Origin: Pirellulales bacterium
GTDB taxonomy: Bacteria > Planctomycetota > Planctomycetia > Pirellulales > PALSA-1355
Direction of reading: 5' to 3'
NCBI GenBank assembly: GCA_022844125.1
Contig: JALHMI010000015.1
Span: forward strand, 165,369-229,368
Length of the DNA stretch: 64,000 nucleotides
Notes under the pieces: generated by a model
Seen by the model: only the letters and a program-made list of their open reading frames with translations
Databases searched by the model: none
Told to the model about the DNA's origin: nothing
Program-made: the position numbers and the translations under genes
Shown here: positions 62,221-64,000 of the stretch, piece after piece
How the letters are laid out: the number at the start of each line of letters is the position of its first letter
Position numbering within the stretch: the stretch's first letter is position 1

Positions 62221-62540
62221 AGACAAGCAATATTTCAAGCATGATGGATTTCCTTCATGCAGGCTTGTCGGCAATCTGGCTGGCCTGCTGTCTTTCCATC
62301 TATCTCGCAAGCCCGCAAGCTAGTGCGCAAGATGGCTAGCAATCAGGCGACCTTTCATGCAATTGTTCTGGCACGTTGTCTTGATTACATTCTTGCAGGC
62401 CAGCAAGCCAGGTTGCTGGCTCAGTGGCAGGATGGCGTACATGATTTCTTGCCAGATTGAACTCGTGCAAGCTGGCAAGCATGATTTCACGCAATCAGGC
62501 TGGCATGACAGACAGCCTGCCTGATGGCTGGCATTGATTT
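62221..62540. repeat. Repeat-rich putative partition site (centromere) or replication iterons
   Basis: The stretch is packed with variants of GCAAGC, GCAGGC and CTGGC in both directions. Exact longer repeats: CAAGCATGAT at 62236-62245 and 62476-62485, GCAATCAGGC at 62339-62348 and 62491-62500. It lies directly before parA. A 67-codon frame inside (62257-62460) is likely a by-product of the repeats. Confidence 0.55.
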
Positions 62541-62554
62541 TCCCCGTGAAAAAA

Positions 62555-62575
62555 AGTCCGTAGCTGTGCTACGGG
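62555..62575 (-). terminator. Rho-independent terminator of the leftward small-gene operon
   Basis: Stem CCGTAGC/GCTACGG with a 3-nt loop, followed on the minus strand by ACTTTTTTT (plus-strand A run at 62550-62556). The stop codon of the last gene lies in the stem. Confidence 0.8.
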
Positions 62576-62784
62576 AAGACGTCTGAACTCCAAAACGCAT
62601 TTTCCTCCTGCGCAGGAGTTGGAAAACTGACTGGGAGCGGGAGGCTCTTCCGCTTTGCTTCCTGAGCGTGGCCGAAGTGTGCCGGGATGGCATCGCCCAG
62701 TCGCCGGATGCGACTGTGGCGTATCACTTCGACACGGTCGTAGGAAGCCTTTGGAAGTGCATCTGAGGCAGGATGAATCAGCAT
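62569..62784 (-). CDS. Small protein of unknown function (last gene of the operon)
   Basis: 71 residues (LIHPASDALPKASYDRVEVI ... NAFWSSDVFP). Its TAG is the first base of the terminator stem, and it follows the next gene by 22 bp, both of which support a real gene. No family recognised. Confidence 0.5.
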   Translation of the reverse strand: MLIHPASDALPKASYDRVEVIRHSRIRRLGDAIPAHFGHAQEAKRKSLPLPVSFPTPAQEENAFWSSDVFP

Positions 62785-62806
62785 CAGCCACGAGGCGGCA
62801 AGGATG

Positions 62807-63055
62807 TTATTCGCCGAGTTGGATTTGCTTAACGGTCGACAGGTTCTTCACATTGACTCGTGCTGGGAGATCGGGCTTGTCCCATTCAATGTAAGCCAAA
62901 ATGGTGTCCGTTCCGAGCGACTGTAAGTCGATCACCTTACCGCGAGCAAACGGGGCGTCTCCGGTGTATTGGCCAGTGCTTTGCAGGAATCGTTTGCTGT
63001 AGCCGACCATGTCCCCAATCTGTATTGGCTGCGTTCGCTTTACCCAGTCCGTCAT
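62807..63055 (-). CDS. Small beta-rich protein of unknown function
   Basis: 82 residues from ATG 63053-63055 (GAGG 5 bases before; an earlier ATG would give 5 more residues). Sequence WVKRTQPIQIGDMVGYSKRF then ARGKVIDLQSLGTDTILAYI and EWDKPDLPARVNVKNLSTV: the alternating pattern and the Gly-Asp turns resemble a small KOW/SH3-like barrel. It may be a plasmid- or phage-type accessory protein. Confidence 0.65.
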   Translation of the reverse strand: MTDWVKRTQPIQIGDMVGYSKRFLQSTGQYTGDAPFARGKVIDLQSLGTDTILAYIEWDKPDLPARVNVKNLSTVKQIQLGE

Positions 63056-63125
63056 TGGTGCCTCATGCATTATTCGAGGCGGGTTTAGCGCAGTTTGCGG
63101 AACTTGTCAAACCTGCGGCGGCCAG

Positions 63126-63290
63126 TCAGCGCTTGACTTGGCACCGCTCCGCCAGCGCCTGTTCGTAGAGAAGGTATGCGAGTTGGCGGGTAGCCTCCGG
63201 ATCCGGCCAGCCTTGGTCGATTTGTGACTGTTCCACGAATGCCCGCAGAGCGCAGCTATGAAAGAGGTCGTCGAGTGGATCGTGATTCAT
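63126..63290 (-). CDS. 54-residue protein, unknown
   Basis: ATG 63288-63290 to TGA 63126-63128. The protein reads MNHDPLDDLFHSCALRAFVE followed by IDQGWPDPEATRQLAYLLYE QALAERCQVKR. It is helical and acidic in the first part, a normal composition for a real small gene. It begins 8 bp after the stop of the preceding gene in the operon and is too compact to be chance. Confidence 0.6.
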   Translation of the reverse strand: MNHDPLDDLFHSCALRAFVEQSQIDQGWPDPEATRQLAYLLYEQALAERCQVKR

Positions 63291-63298
63291 AGTGGCTG

Positions 63299-63643
63299 TC
63301 AGAAAAGACTGGGTTGAATCAGGTGACCTTCGACTTGTTCGCGCAGCTCACGAAGCTCGTGGTGCACGCTGACCGGATCTGACGGATACGGCTTATGCCA
63401 GGAAAGCAGCAATTCCTGGATCGCGGCGGTCCTCGCCGCGTCCAACGACCGAAATGCCGGACCATCGGCTCTGATTGGGCTTAAGAAGCCACCATAGCTG
63501 TACATCATGCTCAACCCATAGCGGAACTGCCCGTCGTCGCACAAGGCAAAACTGACCGTGGCATGAGCCCGGCCTCGGCGGGCAAGACACTCGGAATGTC
63601 CCGTTTCGAGAACGCCGCATGCATTCACAGTGCTGATTTTCAT
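63299..63643 (-). CDS. Protein of unknown function
   Basis: 114 residues. Contains VSFALCDDGQFRYGLSMMYS, then DAARTAAIQELLLSWHKPYP and VHHELRELREQVEGHLIQPS. The pattern (strand, aromatic strand, helix) is that of small proteins in plasmid accessory regions that carry a restriction-alleviation or ssDNA-related role in some cases; no firm family. Its ATG overlaps the stop of the next upstream gene (ATGA). Confidence 0.6.
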   Translation of the reverse strand: MKISTVNACGVLETGHSECLARRGRAHATVSFALCDDGQFRYGLSMMYSYGGFLSPIRADGPAFRSLDAARTAAIQELLLSWHKPYPSDPVSVHHELRELREQVEGHLIQPSLF

Positions 63644-63861
63644 ACGCGCGCCTCCTTGGCAAATGGTTTTTCAAAGACCATGCAGGTGTCGTGCAGGCCC
63701 GGGATGAAGGAGGATCGGTAGACCTTTCGGCTACTGTTTGCTCCGTGGCTAAAGCGAATGATATCGGTGCAGGGCTGGACTAGTCCTGCCTCGAAGGCCA
63801 GTCGTTTCGTGTGGAAGGTGAGGGGGACGAAGCCTTCTTCGCGGTCGGAGTAGTCACCCAT
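63640..63861 (-). CDS. Protein of unknown function, first gene of the operon
   Basis: 73 residues (MGDYSDREEGFVPLTFHTKR then LAFEAGLVQPCTDIIRFSHG). The ATG is part of one arm of a perfect palindrome (63857-63886), so its start is likely under operator or hairpin control. Overlaps the second gene by ATGA. Confidence 0.55.
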   Translation of the reverse strand: MGDYSDREEGFVPLTFHTKRLAFEAGLVQPCTDIIRFSHGANSSRKVYRSSFIPGLHDTCMVFEKPFAKEARV

Positions 63862-63886
63862 TTATGTGGCGCGCTACATAAATGGG
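63857..63886. promoter_or_regulatory. Perfect 11-bp inverted repeat over the start of the small-gene operon
   Basis: CCCATTTATGT (63857-63867) and ACATAAATGGG (63876-63886), spacer GGCGCGCT. TTATGTGGC recurs at 63862 and 63888, and TTATGTGAC at about 63905. It may be a repressor operator or an RNA hairpin that hides the start codon. Confidence 0.65.
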
Positions 63887-64000
63887 CTTATGTGGCCCTC
63901 GCGGTTATGTGACCATGCCCGCGCCACGCGGCTCATGCAAGGACCGTTCCGGATTTCTGCCGCAACATAATTCATGGGCTATGGTTCGTTGTCTATCGCG

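Noticed and set aside
62257..62460. 67-codon frame before parA
   Set aside because: It lies wholly in the short-word repeat stretch and its amino acid order follows those repeats.

Overview
The window looks like chromosomal DNA of a planctomycete, probably of the Pirellulales type. The evidence is a Planctomycete-type cytochrome c/DUF1549/DUF1553 gene paired with a DUF1501 gene, a DUF1559 prepilin-like protein, several secreted proteins ending in VPEPS-type PEP-CTERM tails with dockerin-like repeats, and GC-rich intergenic repeats. No rRNA or complete tRNA gene was seen. All family assignments come from reading motifs by eye.

Layout. 0-7.4 kb: a GNAT acetyltransferase cut by the window edge, a membrane-anchored TAXI-type solute-binding protein, a FixJ-like receiver remnant, the PSCyt1/DUF1549/DUF1553 gene with an in-frame TGA, its DUF1501 partner, and a decayed alkaline-phosphatase-fold gene. 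7.9-8.5 kb: a cluster of intergenic repeats with inverted ends. 8.9-12.7 kb: a defence-like locus with a nuclease-helicase of the DUF2075 type, divergent from a HipA-like kinase (frameshifted) and a HIRAN-domain protein. 12.8-25.1 kb: secreted and surface proteins, including one continuous frame that joins a PEP-CTERM endonuclease/phosphatase to a DUF1559 prepilin-like protein.

At 25.4 kb lies the 3' end of a tRNA gene with its terminator, the typical scar at the far end of an integrated island. From 26 to 47.5 kb there is a stress/dormancy-type gene set: five universal stress proteins (one decayed), CsrA, an eRF1-like protein, D-lactate dehydrogenase, BON and DUF2934 proteins, an unusual pyruvate kinase, a Ca-type P-ATPase, two DUF1538 membrane proteins with a PII-like and a CBS protein, a PAS histidine kinase with a NarL-type regulator, an NhaR-like regulator and a ribosome hibernation factor. 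The combination (USPs, P-ATPase, CBS protein, hibernation factor, NarL-type two-component pair) resembles the mycobacterial DosR regulon; this is inference.

47.8-52.4 kb: ABC/HlyD/TolC export genes whose ABC protein is N-terminally short and has a degenerate ATPase site. 52.5-57.9 kb: a winged-helix regulator divergent from a DabB-DabA inorganic-carbon operon whose third gene is a degenerate beta-carbonic anhydrase. 58.1-59.2 kb: a Sua5-type tRNA-modification enzyme. 59.2-60.4 kb looks non-coding. 60.4-64 kb: a plasmid-like module with RepL-like replication protein, ParA and a small partner, a repeat-rich putative partition site, and a leftward operon of five short unknown genes preceded by a perfect palindrome that overlaps the first start codon.
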